Shown: positions 12,851 through 25,940, counted from the stretch's first letter. The stretch: DNA of 64,000 bases from Moringa oleifera (GCA_021397835.1 JAJFZO010000433.1:744001-808000); one strand, 5' to 3'. Notes: a model not told the origin generated them from the letters alone. Numbers and translations are program-made.

Positions 12851-13574
12851 TTTTATTTTATATTAATCATTTATATATCTATGTTCAATGGATTAAAAAG
12901 GAGCATCACATTATAATATTTTGTAATTATATAAAAATTAAAAATAAAATACATATCATTTGCTCACAAGCACGGTGGAGGCAATCATAATCTTAACTTT
13001 CTATGACTCCTATATAGTTTTTATATTTGGGGTTCTCTAATCATGATCGTTTTGTTTAGTCTTTACACATAAACAAAGCGACATTATGAAATTTTAATGT
13101 TTTTAAACCTTAAAAGAATTATAATTTCTTTTAATTTAATTCAAGCAAGTTAAAAAGTTTTATAAGCCTGTAGATTACAACTTTAAGTTTTATTGTTCTT
13201 ATCAATCAAATCCGAACTGCTTTCACCTTTGATCAAGTAATTAGATTAGCGGGTACAATTTAATTACTTTATATATAAGTTAAAATCTTTGTCTTAATAA
13301 ATAAAAATTAGTTTCGCATACAAATTTTATGAGGGCAAAAAGAAATTTTATTTTTTTAATTAATATGATTTTAATTAAAAAATTTAACATTAAATTCTTA
13401 ATTTTAATTAATTAAAAAAAATAAACATCTATGTCTTAGATTTCCCGCTATGCCTATGTAAAGATCCAAGTGTTAAAAAGAGCAAAAGAAGGTTACTATT
13501 TAATTGGTCAAAAATATTTAAGAAATAATATAAAAAGGGATAAAATTAGGCCGTTATTTTCTCACCCATGAATG

Positions 13575-13581
13575 TATAAAA
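13575..13581 (+). promoter_or_regulatory. TATA box of the kinesin gene
   Basis: TATAAAA lies about 440 bp before the kinesin ATG. Transcription would then start near 13605, giving a leader of about 410 nt. Confidence 0.5.
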
Positions 13582-13658
13582 CCGTCAAGCTATTGCACAC
13601 GGGAGGCTCGGAGCCAGCTTCGGTGTATAGCTTTTCTCCTCCATGTTATAGAGAGAGA

Positions 13659-13724
13659 GAGATAGAGAGAGAAAACAAGTGAAAGTTATGTGTTTGTTTG
13701 GAGCTCATTTTCTCTCTCTATCTC
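13659..13724 (+). promoter_or_regulatory. Leader hairpin with uORF in the loop
   Basis: A perfect 17-bp inverted repeat: GA-rich arm at 13659-13675, CT-rich arm at 13708-13724, 32-nt loop. The ATG of a 13-codon upstream ORF (13688-13729, ending TAA) is in the loop. A minimal uORF (ATG TTA TAG) sits at 13643-13651. The stem and uORFs would be expected to lower translation; this is inferred. Confidence 0.55.
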
Positions 13725-14020
13725 CCTAACATAACTTCTCTCTCTAATTCATATTGAAATATTTCCCTTGGAAAGAAGAAGAAAAGAGGAAGAAACAAAG
13801 AACCTTGTTTCTTTATATATCCTTCTTGTTCTCTGTCTCTTGAGAATTTACGATACAGAGATAAATTTGCTATTGATCATCGAGAGTTCGAGAGTTGAGC
13901 GTGAATGGGAAAGGTTTCAATTGAATTTTGAGTTTAGTATTTGTTTTTTTCTTCTTCTTTTGCGTCTTTTATTAGACACTTCTTTTCAACGTCTAGACTT
14001 TCTAGTTGTTCTTCTTTGGA

Positions 14021-17000
14021 ATGGAAGCAGAGCGAGTCTTTCCATTCTCTGTAGCGTCCGTTGTGGAGGATGTCCTTCAACAGCATGGGACTCGATTGAG
14101 GGACATTGATTTGGCATCGAGGAAAGCTGAGGAAACTTGTATGATCAATCTTTTCTTGAACTTTGATATCTGTGTATGTATATAATGTACATATACATGA
14201 CATGCTAATAATTTCAATACGAATTTTGAACAAACTTGATTTCTGGTTCTTCGATGAATGGAACAAGATAGTATTTCATATCTTTGGCAGTTTCTTTTCT
14301 GGTCTTTTATTTCAGGTGGATTTTCTTTTTTTTTTTTATTTCTGTGCTTGGAAAAATAGAACAAGGAATCGGGGTGACATTAAAATCTGAACATATCAAA
14401 ATTCATGAATGATGTGTTTGAGTTATATATTCACGTGAGTATATGAGAGGATTGTTGAAATTCCTGCATTTTCCATAAATTTTTCCACAACTACAATGCA
14501 GAAATATTTCCTCTATGAGCCTTTAAATTTTTGGTTTTCCATGAATTATCATTTTAATTGCAATTCTTATACACGATCCATTCAATTGCATGCCAATTTG
14601 TCTAAATGGAGTTTACCTGTTTTTTCGGGTAAAAACTAACAGATTTTTTTTTTTTTCTCTTTTGCGATTGTATCTTGGGAACCTGTTTTCCGTTTGGTTG
14701 CACAGAACCGTGAATGTGGATTCTGATTATATGGTTGCTTTATGTTCCCAAAACAAAAAAAGGGAAATAACCTCACATTTCTCAGACCTCAAGAGGAGGA
14801 CTGCCATACTCGATATAACATTCATTTTTGTTTCCCTTCTAGGCCCTCATTTTTTTTAAAGTAAAATTATGGATTCTGTAGCTTGAAGTTGAAAAGAAAA
14901 TAGTGGAAAAGAAAGATTCTTGAGTTACTACATTGCATTTGCAGCCCTAAGAAGATATGAAGCAGCTAGGTGGCTGAGAAAGACGGTTGGAGTTGTTGGG
15001 GCTAAAGATTTGCCAGCTGAGCCTTCTGAGGATGACTTCAGGCTTGGATTGCGAAGTGGAATTATCCTTTGCAACGTCCTTAACAAGGTTCAACCTGGCG
15101 CAGTGCCAAAAGTATGCTCATATATTTGTAATTTTTGTTGCCTTTTTCAATTGATTAGTTTACCTTTTGATTGGCTCAATGAATTCGTTAACCTATTTCT
15201 TTTCAGGTAGTTGAATCGCCTTATGATTCAGTTGTGATTCCTGATGGGGCAGCTCTCTCTGCTTTCCAGTACTTTGAAAATGTAAGAAACTTTCTTGTAG
15301 CTGTTGAGGAAATGGGCCTTCCCACCTTTGAAGCCTCTGACTTGGAACAGGTAATCTCAAAGTTTTCGATAACAGAGAAAGCCAATATGAAATGGCATCT
15401 TGATTTTGGATGTGAATTTCTAGAGATCAAAACAAGTGCAAATGTATTGATGAACTGACATGATGCATGCTAGATAAATACATCGTGTCATGAATTGTGA
15501 GTTCGTTTGTTTTATAATTTTGCAAGTTTTTCAAATTTTCAGGGAGGGAAATCTGTAAGGATCGTGAACTGTGTTCTAGCACTTAAATCATATAGTGAGT
15601 GGAAACAAAGCGGTGGAAACGCGAAAAGTAGTGCAAATGGTCTGTGGAAATTTGGTGGAAACGGGAAACCACAAGCTTCTGGGACTGGGAAACCCTTTGT
15701 AAGAAAAAATGCAGAAATCTTCGTGAACTCCATTGCAAAGACTTTGTCAGGAGCTGAGAAGTCGGTAGATAGTTGGTCTACCAAGCAGTCTATATACGGT
15801 GATCTCGGCCAAGATCTCACCGAAGGAGTTAGTGAGCTTTGATGTCTCTTAACACATTTTTACCCTCTTCCTGACATGGATAAAAAAGGCAATGCCTAAA
15901 AGCCTATTTTTTGCATTCTAATCTGCAGCGTGCGTCCATAAACGAGCTAGTCCAAGCAGCACTCTCAGATCAGAAGCAAGAAGATATTCAGATGGTAAGT
16001 GTCCCTGTACATCTATGTTTACGCTTGTAATAAATTATCCGAATTAGGAGAGGCCGTAAAGCTTTCATTGTAGCACACAAACTTGTAGATGGGTGTTATG
16101 TAAGACTTGGCATGCCCGATACATTCAGTGACTCCAACTATCTAGATGTTTCAGCCCACTACCTTGCCAAATAGTGTGATCTTAACTGTATGGTTTAGCA
16201 ATCCTCAATTTATAATGCTATTGATGATGAAACCAAAATATTGTGTCTCATAGCCATCACATCTGGGCATCAAATGTTTACTTTTCTTATCTGGCTCAAG
16301 TATTTGTTCCTGCTGGTCTTTGTCATTGAGTTTACTCAAACAAATCATTTATGTGCTTGTGACAGATTGTAGAATCTATGCTGAATAAAGTAATGGAGGA
16401 GTTTGAGTGTCGGCTAGCAAGCCAAAATGAACTGGTGAGTGGCTGTCTTAGTTCAACAGTGGTGTTAACCTCTATAGTTCTTACCATGATAAAGTTCCCT
16501 GCGGCCTCTATCTAAATGTATGATTAAGGTGAAAAACTGAATGCAGATATGCACAATCTTTGGGTCAGTAATTTTTTTATTAAGCTTCTCTATCAATTAT
16601 AAACTGGCTCTTCAATCTGACAGCTAAAAACGAATTCAAAAGATATGTCAGCACTTTGCTTCAGCAATGCTCTCCAGAGATCTGCTTCATGTGATATCAA
16701 GGTACAAGGTCACACTTGGAATGATTAAGTGCCAACTAGTCAATTTGCATCATCCAAATTAAATGCTAGCATGCACAGTAGTTTTCGTTAAGTACTATGT
16801 ACCTTGAGCATAAAGTAAGTGACATTTTTCTTCTACGAAGGCAATAAGTAAGGAGGAAGAAGAAGCTCCAACACAGATCAAAGAAGGTGAATGTCAAGGT
16901 CGAAGTTCCAAATGTGATGAGGAATCAGAAAGCCATCTTAAGACACAACAGATATTAGTTGAACAACAAAGAGAGCTGGAACAGCAGGTGTTGTTTCAAC

Positions 17001-20000
17001 AACAAGAAAGAGATCTGGAACAGAAAATGTTGGTTGAACATCAGCAAAGAGATTGCAAACAGCAGATGTTGTATGAACAACAACTAAGAGATCTGAAACA
17101 GCAAATGTTGTTTGAACAACAAGAAAGATATCTGAAACAGAAGGAATTGGTAGAGCAACAACAAAGATATATTCAGGTACCCCAAAATAGCATCATTTTT
17201 TGTTGTTGACTTTTTTATCCTGCTATAAAAATGTAATTATTCAATCAGCATTGCTTCTTGTAGGAACTAAAGCAGAGTCTACGTTCTACACAAGCCGGAG
17301 TCCAGATTCTGCAAATGAAGTACCAGGAGGAGTTCAACATTCTAGGTAGGAATTCAAAGTAACTCCTTGCATGCTATTTTGATGAGAATACATTTTCTGA
17401 TATCTGGCTATCCATGATAGGTAAGCATTTGCATGGTTTAGCTCATGCTGCCACGGGATACCGGAGGGTTCTTGAAGAAAACCGCAAATTATACAATCAA
17501 GTGCAGGACCTGAAAGGTAGTACTCGTGATTTAAATTACAAATTGATGCTCCAGATGTTTCTTGTTAGGCTTATTGATCCATACTGTATAACTAGGAAAT
17601 ATAAGGGTATACTGTCGAGTGCGACCATTCCTCCCTTGGCAACCAAGCCTTGTGAATTCTATAGATCACATAGAGGAAGGAACTATCTCACTTATCACCC
17701 CTTCAAAATATGGAAAAGAAGGACGGAAATCATTTACTTTCAACAAAGTATTTGGTCCTTCTGCAACCCAAGGTTGGTCAGATTCCACTAAAGTCTTCCT
17801 TATCTTTGCCATAATTCTGTATCTGTGGGCATTTTCCTCTTAAATCCTTCTCATTACTTTTCTTTCCTGCAGCTGAGGTATTCTCGGATACACAACCGCT
17901 GATTCGATCTATTCTTGATGGTTACAATGTCTGTATATTTGCTTATGGCCAAACAGGATCAGGAAAAACTTACACTATGGTAAGACTTGCAGGACACCAA
18001 AGTGTCATCATGATGTTAAGTTCCGTGATTAAAGTATTATTTTCTTTTTTCTTTCTTCTTCACTGACAACTTCTAGCGATAAAATAACTAACGTAGATCT
18101 ATCTCATTTACCATTCCAGACAGGACCTAAGGAGCTTACAGAAGAAGGGTTAGGTGTCAACTACAGGGCATTGACTGACCTATTTCTTCTCTCAAATCAA
18201 AGAAAAGACACCATTTGCTACGACATTTCTGTGCAAATGCTTGAGATTTACAATGAGCAAGTCAGGGATCTCCTTGTGACGGATGGCCAAATTAAAAAAT
18301 ATCCTTCATAACATTAATTTTTTCTCCCTTTAACATTCTGTCTTTTCTATTTGTTTAATATCCCAATTTGTGACCTTAACTCCTTAATACAGTAGAAATC
18401 CGTAACAGTTCTCAAAACGGAATCAATGTACCAGAAGCAAACCTGGTACCTGTTTCATCAACATTTGATGTTATAAATTTGATGAATCTTGGGCATAAGA
18501 ATCGTGCAGTAGGTGCTACAGCAATGAACGACCGGAGCAGTCGATCTCATAGGTGTAGTGTAATGTTGTATTTGTGCCTTTCAAGACATTGATCGTAGTC
18601 TTCTTCTATGCTTTAGTTGAGATTAATTCTACCAGACTTCTCTTTACAGCTGTCTGACAGTTCACGTTCAAGGAAGAGACCTCACATCTGGAAGTGTTAC
18701 CCGGGGTTCTATGCATCTGGTTGACCTGGCTGGAAGTGAGAGGGTGGACAAATCTGAGGTGACAGGGGATAGATTAAAGGAAGCACAGCATATCAACAAA
18801 TCTCTTTCTGCTTTAGGAGATGTAATCTCCTCCCTAGCTCAGAAAAATTCACATGTTCCCTACAGAAATAGTAAACTTACTCAGCTACTACAAGATTCAC
18901 TTGGTAAGATCACTTGCATCTAACAGATGCGCCCGTCTACTTTTTTCCACAATTTTATCTCTTATAATAATGTTGTTGGTCTATATTATGTGCCAGGAGG
19001 GCAAGCCAAGACACTCATGTTTGTTCACATTAGTCCTGAACCCGAAGCTCTTGGAGAAACAATCAGTACGCTTAAATTTGCAGAACGGGTTGGCACTATT
19101 GAGCTAGGTGCAGCTCGAGTTAACAAAGATAGCGGAGAAGTGAAAGAATTGAAAGAACAGGTTTCAATATGCCCTCAACTCATGCTTTCACCTCATATAG
19201 GAAATCGATATGTTTGTTTATTATCCTAAATTTCTGTTAGACACATCCCTTCTCTTACTGTTGTATATTGCTCTTATTATTCCCAGCTTTGCACAATAAA
19301 TTTCTCAAGCATTTCCAGGTTCATGGTCCTGTGGTCATGTAGCCAATCTAAAGCAAGTTTTTTTTTATTTATTCTCTTTTCCAGATTGCTAGTCTAAAGG
19401 CAGCCTTAGCAAGGAAGGAAGGAGAAGCGGAGCAGCTACCACCTTCTCGATCCAGGACCCCAGATAGAAGAAAGTCACTTGGGTTTTCTTCGCATCCTAA
19501 ATGGCAGAGTACTGGAGATTTATTTAGCAATCATAGTCAACAAACAGAGGATTCTAGTAGCGTGGAGGTACAATTTATACTTAAATCACGTGTTTCTGTT
19601 GGTCTATACGGTGTACCAAGTCTCAGTGAGACGGTTAGCTGCTAGAGTTCCAACTAGCCTGTCTTATTGTTCACTGCTGAGGTAAAAGATAAGTTTAAGA
19701 AAGTGATTGTTGCTGGAAAAATTAAAATCATTGGAAAATGATAAGAAGAGTTGTTGAGCTACATGATTGCTTGAGATCCTTGAGTGTGACTCCGTGATGA
19801 ATTGCGTTAGAAATATTATATTGATGTGATATACTGGCTTGCAGGTTCCAAGCAACTCTGAGTCATCAAGAAGACATAGCCTTGATCTCCAAGAGCTAAT
19901 GAATTCACCTCCCTGGCCACCCATGAGCAGTCCCTCACTTGATGGAAAGGAAGATGACCGAGAATCAAGTTTTGGCGACTGGGTTGATAAAATCATGGTG

Positions 20001-20672
20001 AATAAGAATGACAGAGTAATTAAAGCCCCAGCAGGACACTGGAATGTGGAAAACAGACAGCTAGCTGAGATGCTATATCAGAGTTGTATCCAGGATTCGA
20101 GAAAAGTATATCCAGAACAACTTTCTAGTAAGTTGGCAGCAAACAATAAGGACAACCAAGAAGTGGAGGTGCAGAGGATTCGCTATGAAGTTGCTACTAC
20201 AGATGAGTCTGATGATGCTGCAACCAGTGATTGTTCAGAAACAGACTCACTGTGGCATTTAAATGTTCAATTAAATGTCCCTAAAGGTTCCAACATTCCT
20301 GGTTTGGCTCCTAAGACCAAGAAACCTCAACCTAAGCCAGGGAAGGCGACAGAAACTAAGTAACTATTCTGCTCCCTAACAGTTTGCTTCTCTTTAAGTA
20401 CTTCACATGTTACCCGTATTATCCATACATCTGAATCTTGTTGTCTTCAGCAAAACTAGAAGTAAAATGCCAATTATCTTGCAAGTTCAGGTTATCTTGA
20501 AATATTCTAACACAAACTTCCTGATTATACTCTTCCTTTCTTTGCCACCAGGAGTCAGATTCCATCATTAATTCCTCAACCGACAAGGAAACCAGCTAAT
20601 GGCACAAGTCCACATCTGCAGAAGCCTGGAAGGCACCCAGTTGCAAAGCGGAAGCCTGGACATGCAAAGTGA
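14021..20672 (+). CDS. KIN-14 family kinesin with N-terminal calponin-homology domain
   Basis: Minus-end-type microtubule motor, 1100 aa. Exons: 14021-14138, 14945-15111, 15207-15350, 15543-15827, 15929-15994, 16366-16434, 16624-16701, 16841-17176, 17264-17345, 17421-17516, 17596-17772, 17873-17979, 18120-18298, 18391-18552, 18650-18903, 18997-19160, 19385-19567, 19845-20359, 20552-20672. The CH domain (about 41-163) is of the actin-binding type. A Gln-rich coiled coil follows (350-421), then a neck and a motor core from about 481 to 815: P-loop GQTGSGKT near 565-572, switch I NDRSSRSH near 682, switch II DLAGSE at 714-719. An internal motor after a CH domain is the plant KP1-like KIN-14 arrangement. 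The tail ends in a Lys/Pro-rich stretch. The motor intron 18299-18390 is AT-AC. A TAA at 20360 is not the stop: splicing at 20359 reads into the last exon. Confidence 0.93.
16961..17175 (+). repeat. 39-bp coding tandem repeat (13-aa Gln-rich unit)
   Basis: Five to six imperfect copies of a 39-nt unit inside kinesin exon 8, encoding variants of [13 protein letters not shown] (residues about 350-421). Copies differ by scattered substitutions with no frame change. Confidence 0.9.
18299..18390 (+). other. AT-AC intron with U12-type signals in the kinesin motor
   Basis: A 92-bp intron starting ATATCCTT and ending AC. A U12 branch-point-like CCTTAAC at 18374-18380 lies about 11 nt before the acceptor. 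No GT donor occurs in the right place, and only this splice keeps the frame and joins DGQIKK to [10 protein letters not shown], as expected for the family. Confidence 0.88.
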
Positions 20673-21958
20673 GGACACTATTAAGTGAAGTGCATTAAGA
20701 TTCTTCTTACTTTTGTGTATTTATTACATAGTTGTAGAGAGAGGGAGAGAGAGAGCTTCACATGCAAAGGGCAATATACCCGTTGCCTCTGTTTATCTGG
20801 TGGTGCGATCATGATAAGTATCGAGTCCCACCTTGATTTTTTTTTTTTTGGTTTGTTTATACGGTGTTGATTTTGTGAATTCTCTCTTCTTTCTTTTTAT
20901 TTCTTCTAACACAAGGAGGTGAGCGGGAGGAGAACGCATTGTGAGGAAATTGAGAACTTGTTTACATCTTCATTTCTATTTGGTGTATCTGTTACTATAC
21001 GGCTAGGGAAGGCCATGACATCCCAACATCTGAATTAAGGTTTCTCTTGTAAGTGTGTAGTATATTTCTGTTTTCTCCACCGACAATGCCATACATGTAT
21101 AACATTGCTCCTCCTGTATGAATGTTCAATAAGAACAATACCAGGAGCCATTCTCAATCATATCAGCATTTTGTAAATGATTTGACCATAGCGGTTTATC
21201 TTTCAAGATTCATGTTGTCTGGTTTTCAAATATTAGAAGTTTTTATTGATCTGAATTGTGTTGAAATTTTTAAAAAATTATAATATATAATAATTTAACA
21301 AAATTAATATTTAAAATTTATTTATTTTTATATTAATATTGTAAATTATAAAAATATATATTTTTAAGTCTCATAAGATATTTCTGGAAATTTAAAATCC
21401 AAAGAGGATTTTTATATAATAAATTGATGTTATATCTTGTGAAATTTATGTCTAGATCAAAATTATTAATAAATAGATAGCAAATTTTATGTTGATGGTG
21501 AAGATATTGTCTTGATATAGCAAATGTGTTTAATATTTGACATTTATTTATGAATAATTGAAGTTAAAATCTTGTATATTATTTTTCATAAACCGTTTTT
21601 TGAGATGTGATTAAAATAAAATTTCTGATTAATTAATTCAAAAAAATAAATAATTTAGGATTATAGTTTTTGTAATTTAATTATCATAATTTTGCTGTTC
21701 TGGGAAAGATAATACAAGGTTTTTGTAACCTCCTTGTAAGATTGAAGGTGAGCCAGGTGTCATGATGGGCTCTGATTGCATTATTCTGCTACCTGCTCTT
21801 CCCGGTGATTTTAGCATCACTTCTGCCAAACGACGATCTACTTACCACTTGGGTGTGGATTACATGTTAAGACTCATGATATTGTCATCTTTCCAGCTGG
21901 GATATTCGGGACCCACTTCGAATGGGTGGCTAAACCCCCTATTGTGGGTCCCATAAGC

Positions 21959-21970
21959 ACGTGGCCACGT
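21959..21970. promoter_or_regulatory. Palindromic double ACGT element
   Basis: ACGTGGCCACGT is a perfect 12-bp palindrome. With its flanking C it contains CACGTG and CCACGT, the cores bound by plant bZIP and bHLH factors. No gene start lies close downstream, so function is unproven. Confidence 0.4.
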
Positions 21971-22249
21971 AAGCAAAACGCTTTGAACTTTTTCTCAAAA
22001 TAATATAAAATATATATTTTGAGATTTTGCACAAAAATGCAATAAAGAAAGCGACATCTCCGCAACAAGGAAACGGAAGAAAGGCAGATGACCCGATTGG
22101 GATTCACAGCCGGACTTTTAGATTTGATTCTTTCCCTCTATGACAGACATACCCCCGTCCTTCTCTTGAATGACCCTTATGTCCCCTTTTTCTATTGAAA
22201 AAATCAAATTAATGAAACACAAGATAAATATAAAAAATCTTGAATTATA

Positions 22250-22600
22250 TTTGTTTTAAATTTTAAATCTCGAAATATCGATTATATCAATATGTTTTAG
22301 TTTAGTTTAATTTAAATAATATTTAAAAATTAAAAATATGTAAATTAAAAATTTTATATGACAATGTTTGATTTAATTTTTTTTTTATAAAAACATACTT
22401 AAATTATTATCACAAAAAATTAATTTTTTGTAAAAATATTTTTTAAGATTAGTTCATGAATCGAACATTATTTAAATTTAATAGATGAACTTGAAATAAG
22501 ATATAACATTACAAATATTGTTAATTATTTGAGTCATTATTTAATTTAAATGAGATTAAAAAACTAAATGTATGATTCAATAATATAATTCAATTTTTTA
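22250..22600 (+). repeat. Dispersed AT-rich repeat, copy E
   Basis: Shows AAAAATTTTATATGACAAT, ATTATCACAAAAAATTAAT, GATGAACTTGAAATAAGATA and a TTATTTGAGTCATTATTTAA block in the shared order. Confidence 0.45.
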
Positions 22601-25600
22601 TATTATCTTAAAAACATTATATCATTTTTTGTTCTCTAACAACAACAAATAAGTTGTCAAATGTCTTTCCCCAAATATTGTTTTAGTTTAGAAAATAGAA
22701 AAAGGTAAATCAATTTCTTTGCCCATTTTATCTATGAAATATTAATGATGTATCATTTTCTCCTTTTTTTTAAAAAAAAAAAAAAGTGAAGTAGACTTTA
22801 GCTTATAAAGGGTGGTTGCCAATTTCCATCTATTTAGCCTATGATTTTGCTAAGCATCTTATAATAAAATATTTAATACCAGTTAAATTAAACTATACGA
22901 TCCATTTTTATAATCATACCATTTGCCTTGTCCGTTTGTGCATGCATTATATTCTTTTACCGGTAACGAAAATCGAACCCATCAACTTCATGGGGGCGAT
23001 AGCATTTTATTGTATAGGAATTACTTTGTCAATTCATATATTTTTTATTCAATCAATTTTGAAAATATTAATAAATTAAATTACAATTATGCAATTTATT
23101 TATTAATTAATATATATGATTTTAAGTTAGATGAATTAAAATATTATTAAATTATAAAAAATAACAATTAGTTAATATATAAAATTTCAATTCAAATATT
23201 TTATTAAAATATTATAAAACTATGTAAAATTTCACCATAAAAATGATGTCAAAATGAACATCATTACACCTAACATAAGAACAAAATCACATCATTATCA
23301 AACAAAATCTGGGGTTTGTCAACTAACAACTAATGCGATCCCATCGATAGTTGCTCCACTATTTTGTTATTTGCAAGTAGTTGTAGAATAAATAAATTTT
23401 TTTATAAAATTGCATATGTTCCATTTCTCATAAAATTATTACTCCAAATAACAAAAATAATAGTTAAAACGCACAAAACATTAATGTAATCAGCAATCCT
23501 ATTGTCTCCACTTTCCTTATCCTTTGGATTGCATCTGTATCAATGCATTAATTTGACAAAAATATATTTATGTAGTATTTTAAATTTATTTTAAAAATAA
23601 AATTGAATCCGAATATACAAAATATATAATAAAAAGTTATACCCATTAAGTCTTTATTTCTTAAAGCATTATCGTAATATATCCGACTTAGTCAATAAAA
23701 TAAATAATTAAAATGTCAATATGCATTACTCATTGTATTTTAATATATATATGGGTATATATGGAAAGTGAAAGAAAGTTACATATATTATGATTTGATA
23801 ATTGACATAATTTAAAAAAAATTAAATTCCAACATTATAGTACATGGTGCACATGTTTAATCACTTGTAAGTACTTAGATTATGGGGATCTTTAATAATT
23901 AATCTAAGATGCTTTTCTAAGCAACACAAATATATGAGAACATTACAAAAAGAAATTGAGTTGTCGGGTTTGTTGCATGTGTTACCTGTTTTATGGGGCA
24001 CCACCTCTCCTATTTTCATTTTTATTTTTATTTTGTTAATAAGAAAAAATAAACTAAAAATGGTAAGAAATAATTGTCTTTATATTCTTATAAATATAAT
24101 ATTTTATCATATTATAAATATTGTTTATTTTTGAAGTTTTAGTTATTACAGAATTTATATATTGAAATTATTTTTTACAAATATATTTACAAAATGTTAG
24201 AAGTCAGTTTTTTATATGTACTTCGTTTGTGTGATTTTTAAATAATACAAAATTCAAATATTTGATAATTAAAATTATTATTTATTTAAAATACTTTCTA
24301 CATCAAAATATTCGAGAATTTTAGAATTTTTTGAAAGATATTATTATTTATATTTTATTAACTAATAATTTGCCTATTTTATTTTATTGTGCAACTATAA
24401 AATTTTGGTTTAATATCAGCTCACCTAATCTTTGCCAACCAATACACAGCACCTGAGTTCCTTGTTGATGACCACTAAACATGCCTAAAAGAGTCAACAA
24501 TCATTAAAATGACACTTATACCCTTATAATGTAAAACATTTGTGCAAATTTTTTTAATTTAAAAACATAAATATCATTGATTATGTGAATTAAGTCGAGA
24601 AAAATTATAACCATTCAAATATAAATTGTATAGTTAAATAGTATAAAATATTTTAATTTTTGTACATGCAAATTAAGATTATAAAAGGTAAAGCAAAAAA
24701 TAAAGTAAATTTTAAAATAAATAATATTTATAGTAATACGATCTTTATATTCATAAAATAAAAGGTAGAATTAACAACAATTTCTGTTAGTGTACTGTAA
24801 ATATTATTTATTTATTACATTTATTTATAACTTTTATCTGTAAAAATAAAATTTATAATCCATTAGGTTTTGATCTGTTGAGAAAAATTCATTTACATCA
24901 ATCTAATTAATAGAGAAAAATCAGATAAAATGGAATTGATTTATCAAAAAACTGAATTTAATTTAATTAAAATTAATTATAAAAATAAATATAAAAAACA
25001 GTTAACTTTATTTGGATTTGGATTTTTTATTTTTTCATAGTGTATCTAAAATTTTAATTTAAAAATTAATTTACATGATATAAATTTAATGATATTTTTT
25101 ATTATTATTTTTTAAAAAATAAACCAAATAAATTTTGTATTTCATTTCAAATTCATCATTAATTTTGAATAACTTCTGATGTATGAATTATTTTTTAATG
25201 AAAAATTTTATCAAAATGAAATTAAAAATGTATTCAATATTCAAATATTTTAACTTTTTTTATAATAATGATTTGAATATTTTTTTATATTTATGTTAAA
25301 ATTTAAATTTAAGTATTCTGCTTTTAATTTTTTAACGAAACAAAAACTGATTCACATTAAAAATTTGAATGCATAATTAAAAAATTAAAATGATAAAATT
25401 AAAATTAAAATTGACATAAATTTTATTTTTTGATATTTATCTTAAAAATAATATATAAATCATTACGTGTGTGTATATACTTAATGTAATATTTTCAATA
25501 TTTTATTTTTGATAAAGGTTATTATACTTACAAACATTTAACATATTTTAGATATTTAAATTAATTTTATATTTTATATAATTATTTTCCTGAATAATAT

Positions 25601-25825
25601 TGAGTAGCATGAATGTCATAAAAGTCAATGTTGAAGGACCTTTTGGTCATTGTGCGGAGGTTCTCTCCCTCTAATACAACTAAGATTAAACATAAATGTC
25701 ATGATCAAAGGCTATCTCCAAAAATGAAAGCTTTTTTTCTTTTTTTTTTTCTCTTCCCCTAAAACCCGCGTTTTCCTTCTTTCCAGATTTCTCACCCAAT
25801 CAAATCACAGGGTCACCTGTGAGCG

Positions 25826-25845
25826 CTCTCTCTCTCTCTCTCTCT
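25826..25845. repeat. CT microsatellite in PP2C leader or promoter
   Basis: (CT)10 about 100 bp before the first uORF of the PP2C leader. CT-rich runs near plant transcription starts are common. Confidence 0.9.
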
Positions 25846-25892
25846 GAAGTCTCTTTCAGTTTCTCGCTCTAGAAGCTCCTTCTTCTCTCTCT

Positions 25893-25900
25893 TAGGGTTT
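25893..25900 (+). promoter_or_regulatory. Telo-box near PP2C start
   Basis: TAGGGTTT, the inverse of the AAACCCTA telo-box, lies near the presumed PP2C transcription start. Confidence 0.45.
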
Positions 25901-25940
25901 TGGGTAATGAATTGATCGAGCCCGGTTTCTGACGGAGACA

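Larger units (their letters stand above)
4301..13574. other. AT-rich intergenic desert (about 9.3 kb)
   Basis: No gene is supported. Long A/T runs are broken by less AT-rich islands near 7090-7620, 8500-8960, 9640-10260 and 10840-10990. It contains four copies of a degenerate dispersed repeat (near 6540, 7690, 11210 and 12545), a CT microsatellite at 8443-8461, a TTTAT-type run near 7681, an AAAATT-type run near 12247-12280 and a 16-bp palindrome at 11054-11069. The small open frames here show no codon bias or recognisable domain. Confidence 0.7.
20673..25740. other. Kinesin 3' UTR, then AT-rich intergenic DNA
   Basis: About 450 bp of probable 3' UTR with a GA-rich patch, then about 4.5 kb of AT-rich DNA. 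No gene is supported. A less AT-rich island (21720-22170) holds a 12-bp palindrome with G-box cores. One dispersed-repeat copy lies near 22250, and a possible inverted copy near 25080-25330. Confidence 0.7.

Noticed and set aside
4301..13574. Possible LTR retrotransposon or DNA transposon in the gene desert
   Set aside because: No reverse transcriptase, integrase or transposase fragment and no clear terminal repeats could be seen.
13768..14109. 113-codon frame across the kinesin leader
   Set aside because: It starts at TTG, not ATG, and overlaps the real kinesin start in another frame.
18120..18311. Kinesin exon reading on to a TAA at about 18309
   Set aside because: This stop lies inside the AT-AC intron; the downstream exons complete a full motor domain in frame.
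20360..20362. TAA apparently ending the kinesin frame
   Set aside because: A GTAACT donor overlaps it. Splicing from 20359 to 20552 gives the Lys/Pro-rich C-terminus typical of the family.
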